From positions 124,001 to 188,000 of the forward strand of contig CAADYO010000009.1 of NCBI GenBank assembly GCA_900753325.1: DNA of 64,000 nucleotides, written 5' to 3'. Under the pieces are notes generated by a model that worked only from the letters and a program-made list of their open reading frames with translations, made no database searches and was not told the DNA's origin. This document shows, in pieces, positions 1 through 8,067 of the stretch; the first letter of the stretch is position 1, and the number at the start of each line of letters is the position of its first letter. The position numbers and the translations under genes were made by a program. Origin of the DNA: Bacilli bacterium (GTDB lineage: Bacteria; Bacillota_I; Bacilli_A; RF39; UBA660).

Positions 1-1041
1 GAAAAAGAGGAAGTTAAAGTTCCAAAAGTTTATGAGGCAAAGGTATTTATGGTTGGTGATGCTTTGATACATAGTGGTGTTTATTTGGATGCTTTGCAAA
101 GTGATGGTAGTTATGATTTTAAACCAATGTTACAGTATATTAAACCAATTGTTAGTAAATATGATTTGAAATATTATAATCAAGAAACTATTTTAGGTGG
201 TAAAGAATTAGGCTATTCTAATTATCCTAGATTTAATTCGCCTAATGAAGTTGGGGATGCATTTTTGGATGCTGGTTTTAATCTTGTTTCTCTTGCTACT
301 AATCATACTATGGATAAAGGAGAAGCTGGGGTAATTAATTCTGTTAATTATTGGAAAAGTAAGGAAAATGTGGTATCATCTGGTCAATGGACTTCTTATG
401 AAGATAGAGATCAAGTCCGTATTTATGATATAAATGGTATTTCTTATGCATTTTTTTCATATACAACTTGGACTAATGGTTTGGAAACTCCGGCTGGAAA
501 AGAATATTTAAATAATGTATATTCTCCAGAGAAAGCGGCTAATGACATAGCTAAAGTACGAGATTTGGCGGATGTTATTATTGTTGCTATGCATTGGGGT
601 ACAGAATATTCTTTAAATGTTTCGCAGCAACAAGCAGAAATTGCTAATTATTTGTCTTCTTTAGGTGTTAATTTAATAATTGGGGCTCATCCTCATGTTG
701 TTGAACCTGTTGAATATATTAATGATGGCAAGACATTTGTGATATATTCCCTTGGTAATTTTATTTCTGCTCAAGTTGGAATTGAGCGTCTCACAGGATT
801 AATGATGGAGGTTACTATTAAAAAGGTTGTAGATATTGATGATAGTGTTACAATTAGTATTGAAGAACCTAAAGCAGATCTTACTTATACGCATACGGAT
901 AATTATAAAAATTTTAGGGTTTATCCATATAGTAAATTAGATAATGTTATATTGCCTAATTATATGAGTTATTATGAATATTATAAAGGTATTGTAAGCT
1001 CTAGGTATCCGGAGCTTATATGGGGATTATCGGGAGAGTGA
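1..1041 (+). CDS. CapA/PgsA-family metallophosphatase-like protein, 5' truncated by window edge
   Basis: The reading frame is open from the first base, so the true N-terminus lies before the window; the first internal ATG is at 49. The visible part (about 346 residues) has CapA/PgsA-family hallmarks: an early MVGDALIHS strand, LATNHTMDKG, MHWGTEYS, IGAHPHVVEP and YSLGNFISAQ, which together form the calcineurin-like metal-binding core. In the family such proteins are linked to poly-gamma-glutamate or capsule synthesis, or to other envelope roles; the substrate here is unknown. It ends with TGA 4 nt before smpB, so it probably shares that transcript. An N-terminal membrane anchor is typical of the family but cannot be seen. 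The family is secure, the role is inferred. Confidence 0.85.
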   Translation, partial: EKEEVKVPKVYEAKVFMVGDALIHSGVYLDALQSDGSYDFKPMLQYIKPIVSKYDLKYYNQETILGGKELGYSNYPRFNSPNEVGDAFLDAGFNLVSLATNHTMDKGEAGVINSVNYWKSKENVVSSGQWTSYEDRDQVRIYDINGISYAFFSYTTWTNGLETPAGKEYLNNVYSPEKAANDIAKVRDLADVIIVAMHWGTEYSLNVSQQQAEIANYLSSLGVNLIIGAHPHVVEPVEYINDGKTFVIYSLGNFISAQVGIERLTGLMMEVTIKKVVDIDDSVTISIEEPKADLTYTHTDNYKNFRVYPYSKLDNVILPNYMSYYEYYKGIVSSRYPELIWGLSGE

Positions 1042-1045
1042 TAGA

Positions 1046-1483
1046 ATGGAAATTTTTAATAGAAAAGCAAATCATGATTATTTTATTGAGGAAACATATG
1101 AGGCTGGTATTGTGCTTACTGGTACAGAGATAAAATCTGTTCGAGCAGGTAATTGTAATATAAAGGACTGCTATGGAATTATTAAAAATAATGAAGTTTA
1201 TCTTCTTAATATGTTTATTGGGCAATATAAAGAAGGTAATATTTTTAATCATGATGAAAGTAGAAGTAGAAAGTTGTTACTTCATAAAAAAGAGATAAAG
1301 AAGTTGCAACAGGCAATTGAAGTTAAGGGATTAACTTTGGTTCCTATTAAACTGTATTTTAAAGATAATAAACTAAAAGTTTTATTAGGTGTATGTCGCG
1401 GTAAAAAGGATTATGATAAAAGAGAGACTATAAAAGAGAGAGATATTAAAAGGGAAGTACTAAAGAACTTAAAAAAGTATTAG
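1046..1483 (+). CDS. smpB: SsrA-binding protein SmpB
   Basis: A 145-residue protein of normal SmpB length. The N-terminus reads NRKANHDYFIEETYEAGIVL and is followed by TGTEIKSVRAGNCNIKDCY, the conserved oligonucleotide-binding barrel that holds the tRNA-like domain of tmRNA. The basic C-terminal tail (KKDYDKRETIKERD) is the part that enters the decoding site. SmpB delivers alanyl-tmRNA to stalled ribosomes for trans-translation. The gene lies 4 nt after the CapA-like gene and just upstream of ssrA, a common neighbourhood, so both halves of the rescue system sit together. A short hairpin overlaps its stop codon. Identification is firm. Confidence 0.97.
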   Translation: MEIFNRKANHDYFIEETYEAGIVLTGTEIKSVRAGNCNIKDCYGIIKNNEVYLLNMFIGQYKEGNIFNHDESRSRKLLLHKKEIKKLQQAIEVKGLTLVPIKLYFKDNKLKVLLGVCRGKKDYDKRETIKERDIKREVLKNLKKY

Positions 1484-1495
1484 TACTTTTTCCTT
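1471..1495 (+). terminator. Intrinsic terminator after smpB
   Basis: The stem AAAAAGTA/TACTTTTT with a TTAG loop overlaps the smpB TAG stop and runs into a T-rich tract. It separates the smpB transcript from the tmRNA promoter. Confidence 0.6.
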
Positions 1496-1609
1496 GCACT
1501 TTTTGTAATATGAATACATTATTTTACATATAATGTGTTTGTTAATTTCTTTTTTTTTAAGTTTTTCAATATTTAGTTGTATGTTTTTGTAGAAAAAAAT
1601 ATTATTTTA

Positions 1610-1618
1610 TGTTATAAT
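1610..1618 (+). promoter_or_regulatory. Extended -10 promoter of tmRNA
   Basis: TGTTATAAT, an extended -10 (TG-n-TATAAT), ends 10 nt before the first base of mature tmRNA at 1629. No good -35 is seen at the right distance, as expected for extended -10 promoters. Confidence 0.7.
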
Positions 1619-1628
1619 CTTCTCACAT

Positions 1629-2007
1629 GGGGCTGATTTGGTTTCGACGGGAATATTAGAGCATAGATGGCAAGTCGAATGTCCACGTCACGGACACAAA
1701 AAAATAAATGCAAAAAATTTAAAAAATGCAGTTGCTAACATGTTTGGTACTCGCCAAGCTGTTGCTTTTGCCTAATAATAATATAGGTCTGCGCTTTCTT
1801 TAATTTTTATCTACGAAATTATAGAAGGTTCATTTTAGTAGATTATAACTATTTTTTGCCTAGAAAATAGGAAGAATTAATTGGCTGGTATATTGTCTTG
1901 GTCGTTAACTACTTGGATGGTATATAAGAGTAATTAGTTAACTAAGCTTGTAGAAGTTTATGTAGCTTTATTTTCGGACAGGAGTTCGATTCTCCTCAGC
2001 TCCACCA
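1629..2007 (+). ncRNA. ssrA: Transfer-messenger RNA (tmRNA)
   Basis: The 5' end GGGGCUG pairs with CAGCUCC before the encoded CCA at 2005-2007, forming the acceptor stem. The 5' end continues with GATTTGGTTTCGAC, and the 3' end has the T-arm segment GGAGTTCGATTCTCC, both diagnostic of one-piece tmRNA. Pseudoknot 1 is visible as TGTCC...GGACA around 1680-1696. The resume codon is most likely GCA at 1710. The tag frame then runs 21 codons, beginning AKNLKN and ending AVAFA, to tandem TAA stops at 1773-1778. TGCAAAAAAT around the resume codon matches other Firmicutes tmRNAs (recalled, not searched). The long tag with an AFA rather than LAA end resembles Mollicutes tags. Confidence 0.97.
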
Positions 2008-2048
2008 TTGATTAATTTGTTCAAATTATTTGAACTTTAAATACATTT

Positions 2049-2079
2049 TCAGTCTGAAATATGACTGATTTTTATTTTT
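2049..2079 (+). terminator. Intrinsic terminator after tmRNA
   Basis: TCAGTC/GACTGA stem (2049-2054 and 2063-2068) followed by a T-rich run. It lies 42 nt after the mature CCA end. Confidence 0.7.
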
Positions 2080-2168
2080 ATATATAAAAATTGTTATAAT
2101 AAAGCAGTGATAGTTTTAAATGGAAATTTGATTATAAATTTAAAAATATATTAAAAGGGCTGGTGAGT

Positions 2169-2703
2169 ATGAAAAAAACCTGTAGCTATTATAACTGATA
2201 TTCATGGAAATCTGGAAGCTTTAGAGACTATATTTGAAGATATTAAAACTCAAGATGTTGATGAAATGATATGCTTAGGAGATTCTATCAATATTGGTCC
2301 AAATTCAAAAGAGTGTATAGATTTGTTGATAGAGAACAATATTAAATCAGTTTTAGGTAATCATGAAATTTGCTTGTTAAAAGGAACTGACTTTGGCTTA
2401 TCAATTGTTGGAGAAGGAAAAAAACGATATTAACTTGTGGAAAAAGTATAATGATGATAAAATTACCTATTTTATAGGGTATCTTCATAATTCATTTGAT
2501 GTAAATGAGGTTGATGGAATACTTGGAGATTATATTGAAGATGATGTACATTAGTAAATATTGAGGTAATTGATAGTGCTAGATGTACAAAAGATGGGTA
2601 TACATCTTTTGTGATTTTAGAGATTTCTAAAGTTATAAAATGGCAAAAGAGAAAAATTAAATATGACAGAGAAAAGTTCATTAACAAGTTATTAAATACT
2701 TAA
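2169..2703 (+). pseudogene. Decayed calcineurin-like metallophosphoesterase
   Basis: No single frame is open, but three consecutive frames give one recognisable protein. After a start at 2169 (with GGTGAG upstream), a seven-A run shifts the frame. From 2176 the frame reads PVAIITDIHGN, MICLGDS and VLGNHE, the metal-binding motifs of the DHGN/GDxx/GNHE phosphoesterase class, and stops at 2431. A second frame continues with a degenerate YFIGYLHNSF, where GHEH-like residues are expected, and stops at 2552. A third frame (2554-2703) reads SARCTKDGYTSF and ends KYDREKFINKLLNT, matching the family's C-terminal strand. A middle portion holding further metal ligands appears deleted. Function is almost certainly lost. 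Confidence 0.85.
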
Positions 2704-2757
2704 TTTTTTGATAAATAATACTTGTTTAAATATTATTATGATATTAAAACATGGTAT

Positions 2758-2817
2758 AAAAAAAGCCCTGAATTATATTGAGATAATTTTTCAATATAAC
2801 TTGTAGGACTTTTTTTA
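2758..2817. terminator. Bidirectional terminator
   Basis: A long imperfect stem (AGCCCTGAATTATATTG at 2764-2780 against CAATATAACTTGTAGGACT at 2792-2810) is flanked by A and T runs on both sides. It can end transcription of the minus-strand gene and of the pseudogene. Confidence 0.75.
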
Positions 2818-3666
2818 TTCGACAGTGATAATTGTATCAAATTCTCCTGTACCAGCAGGAATACTTAATTTAACAATAATATTTAGTTTTTTATTATCAG
2901 AAATGAAATATTTTAATGATTTATTGCTAAGGGTACTTTTATAATTTTCAATACTTTTGTTGTTATAAGTATCAAGGTTTGTTCCATCTGGATAATCTAT
3001 ACCATTGCCGTTTTCTGTTTTTGGATCTTTAAAGCTTTGTAATTTTTCTTTCATTACATTAGTAATTGCACTTTCAACTTTAGCTTCAATGTTATTTGAG
3101 TCTATACCAACAATTTTGTATGCTTCTTCATATGTTAATTCATTTCCTGTTTTTAGACTTATATTGTATGTATAGTAATTTTGATGAATGATATCTGTAC
3201 CGCCAATGCCATATGTTAGTACAGTTGATATGTAATCATCGTTAATATTTTTTTGATAATTACAATTATCGATATAAGTTATTTTATTATTTACACCATC
3301 GTTATATTTTTGAATAAGATTATCAAATACGCTTTTTATTTCTTCGTTGGAAGTTTTAGCGTATTGTGAGTTTATATTGATGTATGGTACTACAATATCT
3401 TTAGCATAATATGTTTTAAATGCTGTTGAATAGGAATCTGCAGTTGTATTTTTTTGATATTCTGCATCGTATACCCAATCTTTGGAATTGTCTAATTTTG
3501 ATATTTTTCTTGTTTCAACGCTATCCTTTCCTTTATTTTTGTCTATATTTTCCGCTCCTTTATTATTTTGTGTTTTGCCGTAGACAATGTATCCACATAA
3601 TGCTAATACTAATAAACATAAAATAAATATCATGATGTAAAATTTACTATTATTTTTGTTTTCCAT
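2815..3666 (-). CDS. Membrane-anchored extracytoplasmic protein, function unknown
   Basis: A 283-residue protein not assigned to a named family. Residues about 8-31 form one membrane span (IMIFILCLLVLALCGYIVYG), followed by a charged linker (KNKGKDSVETRK) and a globular domain predicted outside the cell. The domain has YININSQYAKTSNEEI, an acidic middle and LKYFISDNKKLNIIVKLSIP near the end; the layout is reminiscent of RsiV/PdaC-type DUF3298 domains, but I cannot confirm that. A good Shine-Dalgarno (AAAGGAG) precedes ATG. It lies 12 nt after another anchored protein (3679-4302) with a similar N-terminal anchor, so the two form an operon. Confidence 0.75.
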   Translation of the reverse strand: MENKNNSKFYIMIFILCLLVLALCGYIVYGKTQNNKGAENIDKNKGKDSVETRKISKLDNSKDWVYDAEYQKNTTADSYSTAFKTYYAKDIVVPYININSQYAKTSNEEIKSVFDNLIQKYNDGVNNKITYIDNCNYQKNINDDYISTVLTYGIGGTDIIHQNYYTYNISLKTGNELTYEEAYKIVGIDSNNIEAKVESAITNVMKEKLQSFKDPKTENGNGIDYPDGTNLDTYNNKSIENYKSTLSNKSLKYFISDNKKLNIIVKLSIPAGTGEFDTIITVE

Positions 3667-3678
3667 TTTTCTCCTTTG

Positions 3679-4302
3679 TTAGTTATTTATTGGTTTAGAG
3701 GATACGAATTTGTATTCACCAGCGTTATTGGTAAAGGTTAATTCATAAGTTGCTCCTTTTCTCATATTCTCAAGTGTAAGTGGAGCATTACCACCCATAT
3801 TTTGATCTTGATATATGTCTGTCAAACGTTTTGTTCTGGCATAATCAGCATAGAAAATCATATCATATGTTGCTTTACCATATGACTCAGGGAATATTAC
3901 TTTTGTGATTGCTGTATATTTATTACCTTCTTTGTAGGCTGATACAATAAAATGTAATGTTTGTGGTCCAGTTATTTCAGGAGACCTTCCATTATTAGCT
4001 AATTTTTCGCTTATTTCATCATATGTTACTTCCTTATCACTGAAAAATAAATTATTGCCTTCTTCATATATTGTTCCACTATAAATTACTTTTTCTAAGG
4101 CATCAACTTCTGTACTATCAAGTCTTAATGGTTCAATACTAGAACATTTTTTGTCCTCTTTATTTTCTGTACTTTTTTGTTGATTGTCAGTGTTTATAGT
4201 CTTTTCTGCAGCCGTTTTATCGTATACTATGTATCCTCCTAATCCGACTATTAGTAATGCAAGTATTACTATTACTATTGTATAATTTTTTTTAGTTTCC
4301 AT
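3679..4302 (-). CDS. Membrane-anchored protein with GYIVYDK anchor, function unknown
   Basis: A 207-residue protein with a short cytoplasmic N-terminus (METKKNYT), one membrane span (IVIVILALLIVGLGGYIVYD), a Lys/Glu/Asn-rich linker and an extracytoplasmic domain of about 150 residues. No family is recognised. The N-terminal module resembles those of the downstream gene (GYIVYGK) and of the 12895 gene (GAYILYDH), while the outer domains differ. The Shine-Dalgarno AAAGGAGAAG precedes ATG. It is the first gene of a two-gene minus-strand operon. The separate Cys in KCSSIEP is not in a lipobox context. Confidence 0.75.
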   Translation of the reverse strand: METKKNYTIVIVILALLIVGLGGYIVYDKTAAEKTINTDNQQKSTENKEDKKCSSIEPLRLDSTEVDALEKVIYSGTIYEEGNNLFFSDKEVTYDEISEKLANNGRSPEITGPQTLHFIVSAYKEGNKYTAITKVIFPESYGKATYDMIFYADYARTKRLTDIYQDQNMGGNAPLTLENMRKGATYELTFTNNAGEYKFVSSKPINN

Positions 4303-4395
4303 ACGCTTCTCCTTTCTATTTTAATTATAGCATATTTGTATTATATTGAATTGTTTTTTTTGACGTTGTTGTCAATTTTGTAAAATAATTTTTCG

Positions 4396-4424
4396 TTGCT
4401 TAAAAGTTATAAGTTTGTTATTAT
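4396..4424 (+). promoter_or_regulatory. Sigma-A-like promoter of glyA
   Basis: TTGCTT, a 17-nt spacer and TATTAT. The predicted start is near 4431, only about 16 nt before the glyA ATG and just ahead of its Shine-Dalgarno. Confidence 0.55.
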
Positions 4425-4446
4425 ATATTATAGTGAGGTGTTGAAA

Positions 4447-5673
4447 ATGGATAAAGTGTTAAGTAATGCTTTAAGAAAAGAAGTAAAGAGACAAGAAGAA
4501 AATATTGAGTTAATTGCTTCTGAGAATTATGTTTCTAAGGATATATTAAAATTGCAGGGTAGTATTCTTACCAATAAATATGCTGAGGGTTATCCTGGAA
4601 AAAGATATTATGGTGGATGCCAATATATAGATATTTTTGAGAAGAAAGCTATTGAGTATGCATGTCAACTTTTTGATTGTAAATTTGCTAATGTTCAGCC
4701 ACATTCCGGTAGTAGTGCTAATATGGCTGTTTATAGAGCTTTAATTAATCATGGTGATAAGGTTATGGGTATGAATTTATCTCATGGTGGACATTTAACG
4801 CATGGACATCCAATTAATTTTTCTGGACTTGATTACGATGTTGTTTCTTATAATGTTTCAGAAGGTACTGGAATGATTGATTATGATGAATTGGAAAAAA
4901 TTGCATTAGAAGAAAAACCTAAAATGATTATTGCTGGATGTAGTGCATATTCTAGAGTTATTGATTTTGAAAGATTTAGAAAAATTGCTGATAAAGTGGG
5001 AGCATATTTAATGGTTGATATGGCTCATATTGCTGGCCTTGTAGCGGCTGGATTACATCCTAGTCCATTTCCTTATGCAGATGTTGTTACTTCTACAACA
5101 CATAAAACTTTAAGAGGTCCAAGAGGAGGTATTATTTTAACTAATAGTGATGAGTTAATTAAAAAGATTAATAAAGTCGTTTTCCCTGGTATTCAGGGTG
5201 GGCCATTGATGCATGTTATTGCTGCTAAAGCACAATGTTTTTATGAAGCATTACAACCAGAGTTTAAAGATTATCAAAAACAAATTATTAAAAATATGAA
5301 AGCCATGTCTGATAATTTAAAAGAACATGGTGTAAAAATTATTTCAGATGGTACGGATAATCATTTAATTTTAGTTGATGTAAAATCTTCGTTTGGATTA
5401 ACTGGAAAAGTTGCTGAAAAAGTACTTGATGAAATTCATATCACATGTAATAAGAATACAATTCCTTTTGATACTGAGTCTCCATTTATTACATCTGGCA
5501 TTAGAATAGGTAGTGCTGCTATGACGACAAGAGGTTTGAAAGAAAAAGAATTTAAATTAATTGCTGAAATCATTTATAAGAGTTTAAGTAATGTTGATAA
5601 TAAAGAAATACAAGATGAATGTATGGAAAAAGTACTTGACCTTACTAAGAAATTTCCTATATATAAGAAATAA
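4447..5673 (+). CDS. glyA: Serine hydroxymethyltransferase
   Basis: A 408-residue PLP enzyme interconverting serine and glycine with tetrahydrofolate, the main entry of one-carbon units. The N-terminus has IELIASENYVS and NKYAEGYPGKRYYGGC; the middle has VQPHSGSSANMAVY, VDMAHIAGLVAAG and the PLP-lysine segment STTHKTLRGPRGG. The C-terminus has SGIRIGSAAMTTRG. The start at 4447 is preferred over an in-frame TTG at 4396 because GAGGTG lies 7 nt before it and the upstream codons overlap the promoter. With fhs at 18.9 kb it indicates folate-based one-carbon metabolism. It appears monocistronic, the next transcript beginning at the Asp T-box. Confidence 0.97.
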   Translation: MDKVLSNALRKEVKRQEENIELIASENYVSKDILKLQGSILTNKYAEGYPGKRYYGGCQYIDIFEKKAIEYACQLFDCKFANVQPHSGSSANMAVYRALINHGDKVMGMNLSHGGHLTHGHPINFSGLDYDVVSYNVSEGTGMIDYDELEKIALEEKPKMIIAGCSAYSRVIDFERFRKIADKVGAYLMVDMAHIAGLVAAGLHPSPFPYADVVTSTTHKTLRGPRGGIILTNSDELIKKINKVVFPGIQGGPLMHVIAAKAQCFYEALQPEFKDYQKQIIKNMKAMSDNLKEHGVKIISDGTDNHLILVDVKSSFGLTGKVAEKVLDEIHITCNKNTIPFDTESPFITSGIRIGSAAMTTRGLKEKEFKLIAEIIYKSLSNVDNKEIQDECMEKVLDLTKKFPIYKK

Positions 5674-5695
5674 TGACTTTTTTTGAGTTTTATGT

Positions 5696-5950
5696 TAGAA
5701 TACTTTTATCAGCCGTGAATAGGAAGAGTACTTTTAATATCTATTGTAGAGAGTTATCGTGTCCGGTGAAAAATAACTAGTTATTCTAAGGAAAGACACC
5801 TAGGAGTTACTTATTTGAAATAATAGTAGAATAAGTCGGTTAAAACCGTTATCTATTTTAAAGCGATTATATATTTATATAATAAATTGGGTGGTACCGC
5901 GGATATAACAGTAATTCGTCCCTTGTGGATAATATTACTGTTTTTTATTT
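5696..5950 (+). promoter_or_regulatory. T-box leader, Asp specifier (GAC), controlling aspS
   Basis: A transcript probably begins just after TGTTAGAAT (-10 at 5696-5701). The Stem I S-turn strand AGTA is near 5734. The apical loop with CGGTGAAA is closed by AGTTAT/ATAACT. The 3' Stem I strand AGTTATTCTAAG leads to GAAA-GAC-AC, with specifier GAC (Asp) at 5795-5797. The T-box core GGGTGGTACCGCGG is at 5889-5902. The terminator stem AACAGTAAT/ATTACTGTT (5907-5942) is followed by T6. Uncharged tRNA-Asp should pair with GAC and with TGGT to favour antitermination. The leuS and tyrS leaders use the same register. Confidence 0.9.
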
Positions 5951-5978
5951 AAATTTTTATATTTATGGAGGTGTGATA

Positions 5979-7292
5979 ATGAAAAAAATAAGTTTTAAAG
6001 ATTTAAATGAACATTTTAATGAAGAAATAAGTATAGAAGGATTTGTGGAAAATGTTCGTGATTTGCAATATGTACAATTTTTAGTAGTTAGAGATATTAC
6101 TGGCAAAGTACAAGTAACTGTTGAAAAAAATGGAGAAAATGAATGGTTAAATGATATTGTTTCAGACTTGATTCCTGAAAGTACTGTTAAAGTTACTGGA
6201 AAATTATTTGAAAATGATAAGGTAAAACTTAATGGTATGGAGATAATACCAAAAGAGATAGTTGTTACTAGTAAATGTTTAGGAGAATTACCTATTAATT
6301 ATAAGGATAGTAAGTCCACACTATTAGATACAAGATTGAACTATAGATTTCTAGATTTAAGAAATGAAAAGAATCTTCTTATGTTTAAAGTTCAAACATG
6401 TTTAATTAATGCGATGAGGGAATTTGTAGTTAAAAATGATTTTATAGAAATTCATACTCCTAAAATTATTAGTACTGCTAGTGAATCTGGTTCTCAGGTT
6501 TTTGAGGTTAAATATTTTGATAGAAAGGCTTATTTAGCACAAAGTCCTCAATTTTATAAACAGATGGCTATGTGTTCTGGATTTGAAAGAGTATTTGAAA
6601 TTGCTCCTGCATTTAGAGCAGAAAACTCTAATTCTTATAGGCATGCTACGGAGTTTACTTCATTTGATATTGAAATTAGTTATTTAGAGTCTCTTGACGA
6701 GTTAATGGATTTTGAAGAGAATTTATTTATAGCTGGACTTAGTGCAGTTAGGGAAAAATATGGTGATGAGATAAAAAAAATGTTTGGAGTAGACGTTGTT
6801 GTTCCTACTAAACCATTTCCTAGAATTAAGTTGGAAGAATTATATAAAGTTTTGGAAGAACGATATGGATTTAAAATGAACTATGAAGATGTTGGCGATA
6901 TGAATTCAGAGTCTGAAAAATTAGCCTCTAAATATATAATGGAGAAGTATGGACATGAATTTGTTTTTATTACAGATTTTAGTGCTAAGAAACGAGCTTT
7001 TTATCATAAAAGAGTTAATGGTATTCCACAAGGTGCAGACTTAATATGGAAAGGTTGTGAAACTACTACTTTGGCTTTACGTGAAAATAATTATGAGACA
7101 TTGTGTAATCAGGCTTTAGAAAAAGGTCTTAAAGATGATGTTAAATTTTATCTTGAGTTCTTTAAATATGGCTGTCCTCCACATGGTGGATTTGCTATTG
7201 GTGTTGATAGAATAACAATGTTACTTTTAGGTACTGATTCTCTAAAGGAAACTATGTTTATATACAGAGGTCCAAATAGGATGGAACCATAA
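5979..7292 (+). CDS. aspS: Aspartyl-tRNA synthetase, archaeal-type (AspS2-like)
   Basis: A 437-residue class IIb synthetase: an N-terminal anticodon-binding OB fold (ISIEGFVENVRD, VKVTGKL), then the catalytic core with motif 2 (FRAENSNSYRHATEFTSFDIE) and motif 3 (GFAIGVDRITMLLLG), ending GPNRMEP. It lacks the large GAD insertion of ordinary bacterial AspRS (about 590 residues), so it belongs to the shorter archaeal/eukaryotic-like type, sometimes annotated as Asp-tRNA(Asn) ligase in Clostridia. AsnRS is less likely given the motif 3 region and the Asp specifier upstream. The start at 5979 follows GGAGGTG; codons further upstream lie within the leader terminator. Whether it also charges tRNA-Asn cannot be told from sequence alone. 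Confidence 0.88.
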   Translation: MKKISFKDLNEHFNEEISIEGFVENVRDLQYVQFLVVRDITGKVQVTVEKNGENEWLNDIVSDLIPESTVKVTGKLFENDKVKLNGMEIIPKEIVVTSKCLGELPINYKDSKSTLLDTRLNYRFLDLRNEKNLLMFKVQTCLINAMREFVVKNDFIEIHTPKIISTASESGSQVFEVKYFDRKAYLAQSPQFYKQMAMCSGFERVFEIAPAFRAENSNSYRHATEFTSFDIEISYLESLDELMDFEENLFIAGLSAVREKYGDEIKKMFGVDVVVPTKPFPRIKLEELYKVLEERYGFKMNYEDVGDMNSESEKLASKYIMEKYGHEFVFITDFSAKKRAFYHKRVNGIPQGADLIWKGCETTTLALRENNYETLCNQALEKGLKDDVKFYLEFFKYGCPPHGGFAIGVDRITMLLLGTDSLKETMFIYRGPNRMEP

Positions 7293-7321
7293 TAAATTTT
7301 GCCTTTCTTGGTTATAATACT

Positions 7322-7363
7322 ATTATCCAACAAATAACTATTTTTGTTGGATAATAATTTTTT
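7322..7363 (+). terminator. Intrinsic terminator after aspS
   Basis: TTATCCAACAAA pairs with TTTGTTGGATAA and is followed by AATTTTTT. It closes the T-box/aspS transcript. Confidence 0.85.
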
Positions 7364-7368
7364 AGATA

Positions 7369-7398
7369 TTTACATTATCGATATAAAAAATATATAAT
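7369..7398 (+). promoter_or_regulatory. Sigma-A-like promoter of the DUF308 gene
   Basis: TTTACA (7369-7374), an 18-nt spacer and TATAAT (7393-7398), 23 nt before the ATG. Confidence 0.6.
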
Positions 7399-7421
7399 TA
7401 TATTAGAAGGGAGAGTAAGTT

Positions 7422-7973
7422 ATGCTTAATAGATTAAATAAGTTTTTGTATTCATCTATTATAATATCTGTGTTAATGCTTGTAATTGGATTAATATTTA
7501 TTATATTTCCAGAAGTTTCTTTTGAAACTATAACTTACATTTTATCTATTATTTTAATAGTAAATGGTATTTATTTTATAATTGAAAAAGAAACAAGCTT
7601 GTTCTTTTCTAGCTTTTTAACACTTGGTATTATTGAGTTATTACTTGGAATTGTTATGTTATTAAATCCTAGTATTATGAAGACTTTATTTCCTATTGTT
7701 GCTGGTATTGTTATGGTAACTAAGTCAACTTTAGATTTAAGAATGTCTATGTTACTTCATAAGTATGAGTATAGTAACTGGTTATCTATATTTATATGTT
7801 CTTTAATATCTATTGTATGTGGTTTGATTATTATAATTAATCCTAATATTGGTACTATGGCTTTAACTGTGTCTTTAGGTGCTTTTATAACTATATATTC
7901 AGTTTCAAGTATAGTTGATACTATTATATTTAAAAAGAATATTAAAGAAATCTCTAAATTATTAGAAAAGTAA
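7422..7973 (+). CDS. DUF308/HdeD-family membrane protein
   Basis: A 183-residue, very hydrophobic protein with about six membrane spans in pairs. The repeated hairpin pattern (ISVLMLVIGLIFIIFPEVSF, TLGIIELLLGIVMLLNPSI, ICSLISIVCGLIIIINPNIG), each ending in a P/N-rich turn, is typical of the HdeD/DUF308 family. HdeD is linked to acid stress in enterobacteria, but the role in Firmicutes is unknown. The gene has its own promoter and a terminator directly downstream and is therefore monocistronic. GGGAG precedes ATG. Confidence 0.85.
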   Translation: MLNRLNKFLYSSIIISVLMLVIGLIFIIFPEVSFETITYILSIILIVNGIYFIIEKETSLFFSSFLTLGIIELLLGIVMLLNPSIMKTLFPIVAGIVMVTKSTLDLRMSMLLHKYEYSNWLSIFICSLISIVCGLIIIINPNIGTMALTVSLGAFITIYSVSSIVDTIIFKKNIKEISKLLEK

Positions 7974-7990
7974 TGTTAATATTTTTTGAT

Positions 7991-8019
7991 AAAGGTCTAT
8001 GGACCTTTATTTTTTTTTG
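7991..8019 (+). terminator. Intrinsic terminator after the DUF308 gene
   Basis: AAAGGTC/GACCTTT stem followed by ATTTTTTTTT. Confidence 0.85.
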
Positions 8020-8067
8020 TTTAAAAATCTTTTTTTTGTTCAAAATAGTATTGAGGAGGAGATTTAT

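Noticed and set aside
2472..2687. A minus-strand frame within the decayed phosphoesterase
   Set aside because: The plus strand shows clear family motifs in order; the minus frame has no motif and no ribosome site.
5817..5824. An Asn specifier (AAT) in the aspS T-box, after GAAAT
   Set aside because: Pairing of Stem I arms around the CGGTGAAA loop places GAAA-GAC-AC at 5791-5799; the same register holds in the Leu and Tyr leaders. The AAT reading has no matching stem.
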